DNA from: Lachnospiraceae bacterium UBA7225
GTDB lineage: Bacteria; Bacillota; Clostridia; Lachnospirales; Lachnospiraceae
NCBI GenBank assembly: GCA_002473385.1
Contig: DKTR01000015.1
Location: forward strand, 10,518-25,850
Direction of reading: 5' to 3'
Length of the DNA stretch: 15,333 bases
The notes below the pieces were generated by a model. It was not told the DNA's origin and made no database searches. It saw only the letters and a list, made by a program, of their open reading frames with translations. The position numbers and the translations under genes are program-made. Of this stretch, positions 1 to 7,383 are shown piece after piece (the first letter of the stretch is position 1; each line of letters starts with the position of its first letter).

Positions 1-192
1 TCCTTCTACTGTCTGGCAAAAAGCTACTCTTTCTACACGGGCGCTAACCACCTCCACAGCGTGATCCCGAAGGGCACGCCCGGCGCGATTCTCTCAAGCG
101 GCCTGATCCTGCCCTTAAACATCGCGGTAGGGCTTGTGGTCGCCTGCACAATCTACGCTTTTTATGCCATGTTCCGAAAAGGAGGATTTTAA
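1..192 (+). CDS. mrpB: MrpB/MnhB-like cation:proton antiporter subunit, 3' end only
   Basis: This is the C-terminal 63 residues of a gene whose start lies left of the window. The open frame runs from base 1 to a TAA at 190-192. The visible part ends with a glycine-rich turn and one long hydrophobic segment (GLILPLNIAVGLVVACTIYA) followed by a short basic tail. This matches the last helix of the MnhB/MrpB domain, where a 'gg.llPLNiavGl' pattern is typical. MrpB is a small integral membrane subunit of the Mrp Na+/H+ antiporter and of the antiporter module of Mbh/Mbx-type complexes. The Shine-Dalgarno of the next gene (GGAGG, 181-185) sits inside this gene's last codons and the next ATG follows its stop by one base, so the two are translationally coupled. 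Family assignment rests on the C-terminus only. Confidence 0.75.
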   Translation, partial: SFYCLAKSYSFYTGANHLHSVIPKGTPGAILSSGLILPLNIAVGLVVACTIYAFYAMFRKGGF

Positions 193-193
193 A

Positions 194-568
194 ATGGGCC
201 CGAATTTACTGGCCAATTACGGGGAAGCCGTATCGGCTGTCCTGTTCTGTATCGGCTTTACCAATCTGCTCTTACAAAATAACCTGATCAAAAAGATTAT
301 CGGCCTCAATATCATGGACAGCGCGATCTACCTTTTCCTCGCGGAAAAAGGATATATCGCCGGGCGGGTTGCGCCCATAGTCGTGGACGGCGTCACCGAT
401 GTGGAAGCCTACATCAACCCTATTCCCAGCGGTCTGGTGCTGACAGGCATTGTGGTTTCAGTCTCTGTCACAGCGCTGATGCTGTCGCTGACAGTGCGGC
501 TGTATAAGCGGTATCATACGCTGGATCTGGATGAGATTTCTTCAAGACTTAAGAAGGAGGGGCTGTGA
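194..568 (+). CDS. mrpC: MrpC/NuoK-like antiporter subunit
   Basis: This is a 124-residue small membrane protein of the NuoK/MrpC family, usually about 100-115 residues. The ATG at 194 is chosen because GGAGG (181-185) lies 8 nt upstream; the frame stays open upstream to 134, but that would overlap mrpB without a ribosome site. Three hydrophobic helices are visible at about residues 11-28, 38-56 and 80-102. The family hallmark before helix 3, usually DPiPQALVLTAIV, appears here as NPIPSGLVLTGIV (residues 75-87), so the usual PQAL is PSGL. A charged tail (110-124) faces the cytoplasm by inference. In Mrp and complex I this subunit packs between MrpB and the first large antiporter-like subunit. 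The TGA stop overlaps the next ATG by one base (TGATG). Confidence 0.85.
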   Translation: MGPNLLANYGEAVSAVLFCIGFTNLLLQNNLIKKIIGLNIMDSAIYLFLAEKGYIAGRVAPIVVDGVTDVEAYINPIPSGLVLTGIVVSVSVTALMLSLTVRLYKRYHTLDLDEISSRLKKEGL

Positions 569-2079
569 TGGCTTTTGTACAGAATGTCCCTTTCTTTTCT
601 ATCATGATTTCGATGTTTTCCGGTATTGTATCCTCAGTGCTGCCGGGGAAGGCTGCGAAGTGGCTCAATACAGCGGCGATTACGGTTATCGGTGTGATGT
701 CGGCATGCCTGCTTGGCTACATGATAGATGTGGGCGGAAGTTATACGTTTATGATGGGGCACTTTCCGGCTCCATGGGGCAATGAAATCCGTGCAGGTGC
801 GCTGGAGGCGGCGATGGCGCTGGCTTTTTGCGTCGTGATGCTCCTTTCCATGCTCGGCGGCAGAAAAAAGCTGGACGATGAGGTAGAGAAAAGCAAGCAC
901 AATATTTATTATATTCTTACTGATCTGCTGCTCAGCTCCCTGCTGGCGCTGATCTATACGAACGACCTGTTCACTGCCTATGTCTTTGTTGAAATCAACA
1001 CAATTTCTGCCTGCGGTCTCATTATGATCCGCCAGAACGGCAGAACGATTGAGGCGGCGGTGCGCTACATGATCATGAGCCTTCTGGGTTCCGGTCTGCT
1101 GCTCATGGGGATCTGCATGCTGTATGATCTGACCGGACATCTGCTGATGTCAAATATCAAGGAGCAGGTTGCCAGTATTATGGAGACGGGAACCTATCGC
1201 ATTCCGCTGAGCATTACTATCGGTCTGATCACAGTCGGTCTTTCTATCAAGAGTGCGCTGTTTCCATTCCACTCCTGGCTGCCGGATGCCTATGGCTATT
1301 CAACGGTTTCCTCGGCGGCCATGCTGTCCAGCCTGGTCTCCAAAGGATATATTTTCCTGCTGATCAAGATTTTTTACCGTGTGATCGGTTTTGATATTAT
1401 CTGTGAAAGCAAGATTATTAATGTGCTGTTTGTGTTCGGACTCTGCGGCATGATCTTCGGTTCAGTGAGCGCAATCATGGAAAAAGATGTCCGCAGGATG
1501 ATTGCTTTTTCGTCGGTAGCGCAGATCGGCTATATCTATATGGGATTTGGTCTGGGCACAACGGAGGGTGTGGTAGCCAGTATTTTCCATATCCTGGCGC
1601 ACTCCGCTACCAAGTCGCTGCTGTTTATTTCGGCGATCGGTCTGACGGATGTATCGGCAGGTAGCCGCAGCTTCTTTGCACTGACGGGTGCAGGTTACCG
1701 CAATAAGATTGCGGGTGTCGGTTTTACGGTTGGTTCGCTCTCGATGGTTGGTATTCCTGTCTTTGCAGGGTTTGTCAGCAAGATTCTGTTTGCGGAGGCG
1801 GCGGTTCTGCATCCGAATATAAAAATGCTGCCGACGCTGATCGTTCTGGCGATCAGTACAATTTTAAATGCTATTTACTTTATGAAGACGGTTATCCGTA
1901 TCTATGTGCCGGAGAAGAAGAGCGTGATTGCAGAAAAAGGCTACACGACCGTTACCATGAGCCGGCAGAAGCTGTATACGGTTACGATTATACTGTTTGT
2001 ATTGCTGAATATGACGCTCGGTATGATGTCAGAGCCGATCCTGCATATTATACAGACCGGGCTTTCGAATTTTGCGTAA
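568..2079 (+). CDS. Antiporter-like proton/cation-translocating subunit 1 (MrpD/NuoN family)
   Basis: This 503-residue, highly hydrophobic protein of about 14 helices belongs to the proton_antipo_M (NuoL/M/N, MrpA/D) family. The start is the ATG at 568, 7 nt after AAGGAGG (554-560) and overlapping the mrpC stop; a GTG at 565 is possible. The ion-path residues are present: E142 in helix 5 (FVEINT), K228 in helix 7 (SIKSALFPFHSWLPDA), K259 in helix 8 (VSKGY), H341, H345 and K349 (FHILAHSATK), and K405 in helix 12 (GFVSK). The segment after the helix 7 motif reads AYGYSTVSSAAML instead of the HPVAPAPASA seen in the second and fourth paralogues, so this copy is the most divergent and looks more NuoN-like. 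By family knowledge it forms one ion channel of a Mrp- or Mbh-like complex. The transported ion (H+ or Na+) cannot be read from sequence. Confidence 0.88.
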   Translation: MAFVQNVPFFSIMISMFSGIVSSVLPGKAAKWLNTAAITVIGVMSACLLGYMIDVGGSYTFMMGHFPAPWGNEIRAGALEAAMALAFCVVMLLSMLGGRKKLDDEVEKSKHNIYYILTDLLLSSLLALIYTNDLFTAYVFVEINTISACGLIMIRQNGRTIEAAVRYMIMSLLGSGLLLMGICMLYDLTGHLLMSNIKEQVASIMETGTYRIPLSITIGLITVGLSIKSALFPFHSWLPDAYGYSTVSSAAMLSSLVSKGYIFLLIKIFYRVIGFDIICESKIINVLFVFGLCGMIFGSVSAIMEKDVRRMIAFSSVAQIGYIYMGFGLGTTEGVVASIFHILAHSATKSLLFISAIGLTDVSAGSRSFFALTGAGYRNKIAGVGFTVGSLSMVGIPVFAGFVSKILFAEAAVLHPNIKMLPTLIVLAISTILNAIYFMKTVIRIYVPEKKSVIAEKGYTTVTMSRQKLYTVTIILFVLLNMTLGMMSEPILHIIQTGLSNFA

Positions 2080-2097
2080 GAGGAAAGGAGAGGACAA

Positions 2098-3576
2098 ATG
2101 AATAATTCTATCTGGATCGTTTTTGCAGTATTTTTTCCAATCCTCTGTGGTGTGGCGGTTTTGCTTCTGCCGGTTTTCAGGGAGCGGATAAAGCTTCTTC
2201 GCGCGACAGGCACCGTCCTGGTTGTCACAGCGGTCCTGGCATTGCTGGTGGTGTGCGGCAAAGAACAGGAATTATTGCTGCTGCAGTTTGGAGAAAACCT
2301 GAAGCTTTACTTCCATGTGGACGGGCTCGGCAGGCTTTATGCCGTGCTGGTGTCGCTTGTGTGGGTGCTTGCCGGGATATTTTCCTTTGAGTATATGAAG
2401 CATGAGCAGGAGGAAAAGCGTTATTTCGGATTTTATCTGATTGTGTACGGCGTACTGCTTGCACTCGCCTTTGCGGGTAATATGATTACGTTTTATGTAT
2501 TTTATGAGATTATGACACTCACGTCACTCCCGCTGGTGCTGCATACAAGGACGCGGGATGCACTGATGGCAGGGATGAAATATCTGTTTTACTCTCTCTG
2601 CGGCGCTTATATGGTGCTGCTCGGAATTTATTTTATGAACCAGTATGCAGCAACCCTGGACTTTACTGCCGGCGGGTCGCTCGATATGGCACGGGTGTCC
2701 GGTCATGAGGGTGTTCTGCTTGTGATTGCCTTTTTTATGATTCTCGGCTTTGGTGTGAAGGCGGGTATGTTTCCGATGCATGCCTGGCTGCCGACAGCGC
2801 ATCCGGTTGCTCCGGCTCCGGCGAGTGCGGTGCTGTCCGGTCTGATTGTAAAGGCGGGTGTCATCGGCGTGATCCGCACGGTTTATTATGTGATCGGACC
2901 GGAATTTATCCGCGGCACCTGGGTGCAGACTGTCTGGCTGATACTGACGCTGACCACGGTATTTATGGGCTCCATGCTTGCCTACCGCGAGAGGCTTCTG
3001 AAAAAGCGGCTTGCTTATTCAACGGTCAGTCAGGCCTCCTACATCCTGTTCGGACTTGCGCTGCTGCAGCCGCAGGCGATGACAGGTTCTCTTTTACATA
3101 TTGTGTTCCATGCGATTATTAAATCGTGCCTGTTTTTAAGTGCAGGTGCTATTATTTATCGTACCGGAAAGACCAGGGTGGACGAACTGACAGGCATCGG
3201 CAAACAAATGCCTGCAACAATCTGGTGCTACACCTTTGCTTCTCTTGCACTGGTCGGTATTCCGCCTGCAAGCGGCTTTATCAGTAAGTGGTATCTGGCG
3301 ACCGGCTCCCTGGAATCGGGCATTTCTGTCTTTTCATGGCTCGGTCCGGTGGTGCTTCTTGTCAGCGCACTTTTAACAGCGGGGTATCTGCTCCCGATTA
3401 CGATTAAAGGCTTTTTGCCCGGCGCCGGCTACGATTATAAGTCGCTGAAAAAACTGGAACCGGCAAAGACCATGACGATTCCGCTGGCAATTCTGGCTGC
3501 TCTGGCAGTGCTTCTGGGCGTTATCCCGAATCCGCTGACAGCGTATATTTCCGGGATTGTCAGTGCGGTGCTGTAA
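2098..3576 (+). CDS. Antiporter-like proton/cation-translocating subunit 2 (MrpD-like)
   Basis: This is a 492-residue proton_antipo_M membrane protein. The ATG at 2098 follows an AGGAAAGGAGAGG ribosome site 18 nt after the previous stop. Key residues are E137 (FYEIMTLTS, helix 5, the same position as the essential Glu of Bacillus MrpD), K221 (GVKAGMFPMHAWLPTA), K252 (IVKAGV), H334, H338 and K342 (LHIVFHAIIK), and K397 (GFISKW, helix 12). It has the classic HPVAPAPASAVLSG loop of MrpD/NuoM proteins. Its length matches MrpD (about 490-500). It shares several unusual stretches with the next gene product: SFEYM in the helix 3-4 region, RGTWVQ, and LAYSTVS. It is therefore probably an older tandem duplicate of that gene. 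The role is an ion-conducting subunit in the membrane arm; substrate ion unknown. Confidence 0.88.
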   Translation: MNNSIWIVFAVFFPILCGVAVLLLPVFRERIKLLRATGTVLVVTAVLALLVVCGKEQELLLLQFGENLKLYFHVDGLGRLYAVLVSLVWVLAGIFSFEYMKHEQEEKRYFGFYLIVYGVLLALAFAGNMITFYVFYEIMTLTSLPLVLHTRTRDALMAGMKYLFYSLCGAYMVLLGIYFMNQYAATLDFTAGGSLDMARVSGHEGVLLVIAFFMILGFGVKAGMFPMHAWLPTAHPVAPAPASAVLSGLIVKAGVIGVIRTVYYVIGPEFIRGTWVQTVWLILTLTTVFMGSMLAYRERLLKKRLAYSTVSQASYILFGLALLQPQAMTGSLLHIVFHAIIKSCLFLSAGAIIYRTGKTRVDELTGIGKQMPATIWCYTFASLALVGIPPASGFISKWYLATGSLESGISVFSWLGPVVLLVSALLTAGYLLPITIKGFLPGAGYDYKSLKKLEPAKTMTIPLAILAALAVLLGVIPNPLTAYISGIVSAVL

Positions 3577-3590
3577 GGAGGCGTCGGACT

Positions 3591-5066
3591 ATGAGTAAAT
3601 ACTGGATTTTAGCTGCAATATTGCTGCCGGTCATCGGCGGCGCGCTGACTCCGCTCCTTCCGTTTAAAAAACGGAGTCAGATGATGATATACCTGGAGTT
3701 CCTTATGCTTGCAACCTCCGCGATCGTGCTGTCACTGGTGGCACACGGCCCGATGGAGATTTTTGAGGTAATCTATTTCGTGCGTGGGCTTTCTATCTCT
3801 TTTAAGATAGATGGCATGACGATGGTATTTGCTTCCCTGGTGGCAGTGCTGTGGCCGCTGGCGATGTTATATTCTTTTGAGTACATGGAGCATGAGGGGC
3901 ATGAGAAAATTTTCTTTATGTTTTACAGCATGACGTACGGTGTCACACTTGGCATTGCTTTTGCGTCTGATATGCTCAGTATGTATTTCTTTTACGAGCT
4001 GCTGACGCTGGTGACAGTGCCTCTGGTCATGCATACCTTAAAGCGTGAGGCAATTCTGGCAAGCCGTAAATATCTTTACTATTCTCTGGGCGGCGCAGCA
4101 TTCGCGCTGGTCGGACTGGTGTTCCTGCTGGTATACGGGGATTCGCTGGAATTTGTGATGGGCGGTGTACTGAATTTAGAAAAGATCGGTGATAAGACCA
4201 ATACGCTGCTGCTGGTTTATCTGCTGGCATTTATGGGCTTTGGTGTAAAGGCTGCTATTTGGCCCTTAAGCTCCTGGCTGCCGCAGGCGGGCGTTGCACC
4301 TACGCCGGTCACAGCGCTGCTCCATGCCGTTGCAGTCGTGAAGGCAGGTGTGTTTGCCATTATCCGTCTGACCTACTATAGCTTTGGTACGGAATTTTTG
4401 CGCGGAACCTGGGTGCAGGTGGTCGTGATGGGCTTTGCCATGTTTTCTATTGTGTACGGGTGCAGCCGCGCTGTCAAGGAGACGCATATCAAGCGGCGTC
4501 TTGCCTATTCAACAGTCAGCAACCTGTCCTACATTATTTTCGGCGCTACCATTATGACACCGTGGGGGATGACAGGCGCGCTGGCACATATGGTCTGCCA
4601 TGCCTTCATGAAGATCTGTTCCTTCCTGTGCGCGGGTGCGTTTATGCACCAGACAGGCAAGAGTTATATCTATGAGATGAACGGGATGGGCAGAAGGATG
4701 CCGGTTGTGTTCGGCTGCTTTACGGTTTCCGCTCTGGGTCTGATGGGCGTGCCGGGGCTTGCAGGCTTTATCAGCAAGTGGAATCTGGCGGGAGCGGCAG
4801 TAGACAGCGGTAATGTGCAGGCATACTTCGGTATCGGCTGTCTGCTGATTTCTGCACTGCTGACGGCAATTTATATGATGTCTATTGTAATCCGGGCGTT
4901 TTTCCCCGGAAAGGAATTTGATTATTCCACCATTGCGACTGTAAAAGATCCGACCTGGAAGATGTGTCTGCCGCTGCTGGTGTTTGCGGCGGGCGTCATT
5001 GTGCTCGGTCTGTTCTCCTCGCCGCTGATCGCCTTTTTCCGGGATGTTGCGGCGGGTATATATTAG
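3591..5066 (+). CDS. Antiporter-like proton/cation-translocating subunit 3 (MrpD/MrpA/NuoL-like)
   Basis: This 491-residue member of the same family starts at the ATG at 3591, after GGAGGCG about 10 nt upstream and 14 nt after the preceding stop. Conserved residues are E136 (FYELLTLVT), K220 (GVKAAIWPLSSWLPQA), K251 (VVKAGVF), H333, H337 and K341 (AHMVCHAFMK), and K396 (GFISKW). Unlike its neighbours, the loop after the helix 7 motif reads GVAPTPVTALLHAVAVVKAG. That resembles the NuoL/MrpA pattern (APTPVSALLHAATMVKAG), while the overall length and the rest of the protein are closest to the gene before it. It is thus a hybrid-looking paralogue that may fill the MrpA N-terminal slot in the complex; this last point is inference. 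It ends 18 nt before the next gene. Confidence 0.87.
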   Translation: MSKYWILAAILLPVIGGALTPLLPFKKRSQMMIYLEFLMLATSAIVLSLVAHGPMEIFEVIYFVRGLSISFKIDGMTMVFASLVAVLWPLAMLYSFEYMEHEGHEKIFFMFYSMTYGVTLGIAFASDMLSMYFFYELLTLVTVPLVMHTLKREAILASRKYLYYSLGGAAFALVGLVFLLVYGDSLEFVMGGVLNLEKIGDKTNTLLLVYLLAFMGFGVKAAIWPLSSWLPQAGVAPTPVTALLHAVAVVKAGVFAIIRLTYYSFGTEFLRGTWVQVVVMGFAMFSIVYGCSRAVKETHIKRRLAYSTVSNLSYIIFGATIMTPWGMTGALAHMVCHAFMKICSFLCAGAFMHQTGKSYIYEMNGMGRRMPVVFGCFTVSALGLMGVPGLAGFISKWNLAGAAVDSGNVQAYFGIGCLLISALLTAIYMMSIVIRAFFPGKEFDYSTIATVKDPTWKMCLPLLVFAAGVIVLGLFSSPLIAFFRDVAAGIY

Positions 5067-5084
5067 AAAGGAGGGACCACGAAA

Positions 5085-7247
5085 ATGGAACAAAGCTTTC
5101 TTTTACTGGCAGTGATTGTATTTTTCCCGATGCTCGGGGCGGGGGTATCCTTCCTGACGGGAAGAAAAGATAAGGTGCTGCGTGACCGCGTGGCAGGCTG
5201 TATCACAATCGCGGAATTTCTGCTGCTGGTCCTTCTGCTGGCAGTAAAAGGAGCCGGAACGGCTTCTCTTGTGATTCCCGGTATTTGCGGTATGGGACTC
5301 TCCTTCGAGACGGAGGGCTTCCGGGCAGTATATGGCACGATCGCGGCTTTTATGTGGATGGCGACAACGCTGTTCAGCGCCGAGTATTTTGGGCATTACC
5401 GCAACCGGAACCGTTATTATCTGTTTCTGCTGGTGACGCTCGGCGCCACCGAAGGAATTTTCTTCTCGGCGGATCTGTATACGACCTTTATATTTTTTGA
5501 AGTGATGTCTCTGGCGTCCTATGTTTGGGTAGCGCAGGATGAGCGCGCAGAATCTCTGCGTGCGGCGGAGACCTATCTTGCCGTGGCGGTGATCGGCGGT
5601 CTGGTGATGCTGATGGGCTTATTCCTGCTGTACAATCAGACAGGAACTTTGAAGATCAGCGAGCTGCATGCGGCATGTGCCGGAAAAAATGTATACGCGG
5701 CTGCAGGCTGTCTGTTTTTCGGCTTTGCGGCCAAGGCGGGTGCTTTTCCGCTGCATATCTGGCTGCCGAAGGCGCATCCGGTTGCTCCGGCTCCGGCAAG
5801 CGCGCTGCTTTCCGGTATTCTGACAAAGACCGGTATGTTTGGTATCCTGGTAATCAGCTGCAAGATCTTGCTGTACGACTGGAAGTGGGGCACTTTTGTA
5901 CTGATTATTGGTACGCTCACAATGGTAGTGGGTGCGGTGCTGGCGCTGTTTTGCGTTGACTTTAAGCGTACGCTGGCGTGCTCGTCTGTATCGCAGATTG
6001 GTTTTATACTTGTTGGCGTCGGAATGCAGGGTCTGCTTGCCGGGGAAAATGCACTGGCGGTGCGCGGAAGCTTCCTGCATATGGTAAATCACTCACTATT
6101 TAAGCTGGTTCTCTTTATGGTAGCAGGCGTTATTTTCATGAACCTGCACAAATTGAATCTCAACGAAATCCGCGGCTTTGGCCGGAAGAAGCCGCTGCTG
6201 GCAGCTATTTATCTTGCCGGAGCGCTCGGTATTGGCGGTATTCCGCTGTTTTCGGGGTATATCAGCAAGACACTCATCCACGAGAGCATTGTGGAATACG
6301 TGGAGGCGCTGGAAGAAGGCGTGCTGGCACAGGGCTTGTTCGGTGTCAGCGATATGAAGATTATTGAGTGGCTGTTTCTTATCAGCGGCGGTCTGACGGT
6401 AGCATATATGAGCAAATTATTCTTCGCTGTTTTTGTGGAGAAAAACAATGACGCGGAAGTACAGAAAAAATATGACAGCATGTCCGGAAAATACATGAAT
6501 CCGGTGAGCGCGGCGGCGCTGGCTGTCCCGGCGGTGCTGTTTCCGCTGATGGGTATTCTCCCGCATCTGACGATGGATAAAATTGCCGACATGGGACAGA
6601 GCTTCTGCGGATTGTTAGAAAATCCGCATACGGTGGCGTATTTCAGTCTGGCAAATCTGAAGGGCGGTCTGATTTCTATTACCATTGGCGTGTTGATTTA
6701 TCTGCTGATTGTGCGTACCTGGATGGTAACAAAGCTGCCGGACGGCAGTACGGTGTATGTTAACCGCTGGCCGCGCGTGCTGGACCTGGAGGATTATGTG
6801 TACCGTCCGATTCTGCTCACGGCGGTTCCGACAGTTTGCGGCGGTGTCTGCATGGTGCTTGATCACGCAGTCGATCTGCTTGCAAAGGTGCTTCCAATCG
6901 CCGGAAGCGTGGAGGCAGGTCTTTTCGATACGATTACAGACAGTGTAATAGTATTCCTGCGGAAGACTATTTACAAGGACAGCCCTCAGCCGCATGAACT
7001 GGAGGAAGGCAATGGGCTTACCCATGTGTGCGGGTGCCTTGTAAACAGGGTAGTAGCGCTGCTGAATCTGACAATCTGGCGCCGTCATCCCAGAAAAAAG
7101 GATTACGAGCATGCGTTTGCGCTTGCCTATGAAAGCTTTAAGGAAAACACCGGCATAATCGGCAGAAGCCTTTCTTACGGTCTGATCCTGTTCTGCCTGG
7201 GACTTTGCGGAACGCTGATTTACCTGTTGATTTCTTTGCTGCTTTAG
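5085..7247 (+). CDS. Large antiporter-like subunit 4 with C-terminal extension (NuoL/HyfB-like)
   Basis: This is a 720-residue proton_antipo_M protein, about 230 residues longer than the other three. The ATG at 5085 follows GAAAGGAGGGACC (GGAGG about 12 nt upstream); GGACCACGAAAATG leaves no better nearby start. The core (about 1-450) has E139 (FFEVMSLAS), K217 (AAKAGAFPLHIWLPKAHPVAPAPASA), K248 (LTKTG), H332, H336 and K340 (LHMVNHSLFK), and K395 (GYISK). Residues about 450-720 are an extension with a charged segment, membrane helices near 480-495, 527-545, 574-592 and 697-720, and hydrophilic stretches between them. It resembles the C-terminal extensions of NuoL, HyfB/HycC and MbhH-type distal subunits, which often carry a lateral helix. 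It is the last gene of the cluster and likely caps the membrane arm. Confidence 0.87.
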   Translation: MEQSFLLLAVIVFFPMLGAGVSFLTGRKDKVLRDRVAGCITIAEFLLLVLLLAVKGAGTASLVIPGICGMGLSFETEGFRAVYGTIAAFMWMATTLFSAEYFGHYRNRNRYYLFLLVTLGATEGIFFSADLYTTFIFFEVMSLASYVWVAQDERAESLRAAETYLAVAVIGGLVMLMGLFLLYNQTGTLKISELHAACAGKNVYAAAGCLFFGFAAKAGAFPLHIWLPKAHPVAPAPASALLSGILTKTGMFGILVISCKILLYDWKWGTFVLIIGTLTMVVGAVLALFCVDFKRTLACSSVSQIGFILVGVGMQGLLAGENALAVRGSFLHMVNHSLFKLVLFMVAGVIFMNLHKLNLNEIRGFGRKKPLLAAIYLAGALGIGGIPLFSGYISKTLIHESIVEYVEALEEGVLAQGLFGVSDMKIIEWLFLISGGLTVAYMSKLFFAVFVEKNNDAEVQKKYDSMSGKYMNPVSAAALAVPAVLFPLMGILPHLTMDKIADMGQSFCGLLENPHTVAYFSLANLKGGLISITIGVLIYLLIVRTWMVTKLPDGSTVYVNRWPRVLDLEDYVYRPILLTAVPTVCGGVCMVLDHAVDLLAKVLPIAGSVEAGLFDTITDSVIVFLRKTIYKDSPQPHELEEGNGLTHVCGCLVNRVVALLNLTIWRRHPRKKDYEHAFALAYESFKENTGIIGRSLSYGLILFCLGLCGTLIYLLISLLL

Positions 7248-7253
7248 AGCTGC

Positions 7254-7306
7254 TGCCAGGAGATGGGGTTTCAGACCTTCTGTCTCTGGCAATATAAAAT
7301 AATTTT
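7254..7306 (+). terminator. Hairpin after the antiporter cluster, probable terminator
   Basis: TGCCAG (7254-7259) pairs with CTGGCA (7286-7291). Above it, AGA (7261-7263) pairs with TCT (7283-7285), and GGT (7267-7269) pairs with ACC (7275-7277) around a 5-nt loop. The U-rich stretch is weak and displaced (TAATTTT at 7300-7306), so termination may be partial. It lies directly after the last antiporter gene and before the next promoter, which supports the role. Confidence 0.5.
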
Positions 7307-7315
7307 CAGAATTGC

Positions 7316-7347
7316 TTGCTAATATTCCGGAAAAATGGTACTATAAT
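7316..7347 (+). promoter_or_regulatory. Promoter candidate for the BMP lipoprotein gene
   Basis: A perfect -10 box TATAAT lies at 7342-7347, 36 nt before the start codon. The best -35 candidate is TTGCTA (7316-7321), but the 20-nt spacer is longer than ideal, so the -35 assignment is weak. The surrounding DNA is AT-rich. A 9-nt gap separates AAAGGAGG (7367-7374) from the ATG at 7384, a strong ribosome site fitting a highly expressed binding protein. Confidence 0.5.
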
Positions 7348-7383
7348 ACTACTATTGTTAATCACTAAAGGAGGTAAAGAATC

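Noticed and set aside
568..7247. Respiratory complex I (nuo) operon
   Set aside because: No NuoA/B/C/D/H/I/J-type gene is present in the window, and the B-C-D order is Mrp/Mbh-like.
7292..7383. Purine or other riboswitch before the nucleoside importer
   Set aside because: The leader between the -10 box and ATG is only about 35 nt, too short for a purine aptamer and expression platform.
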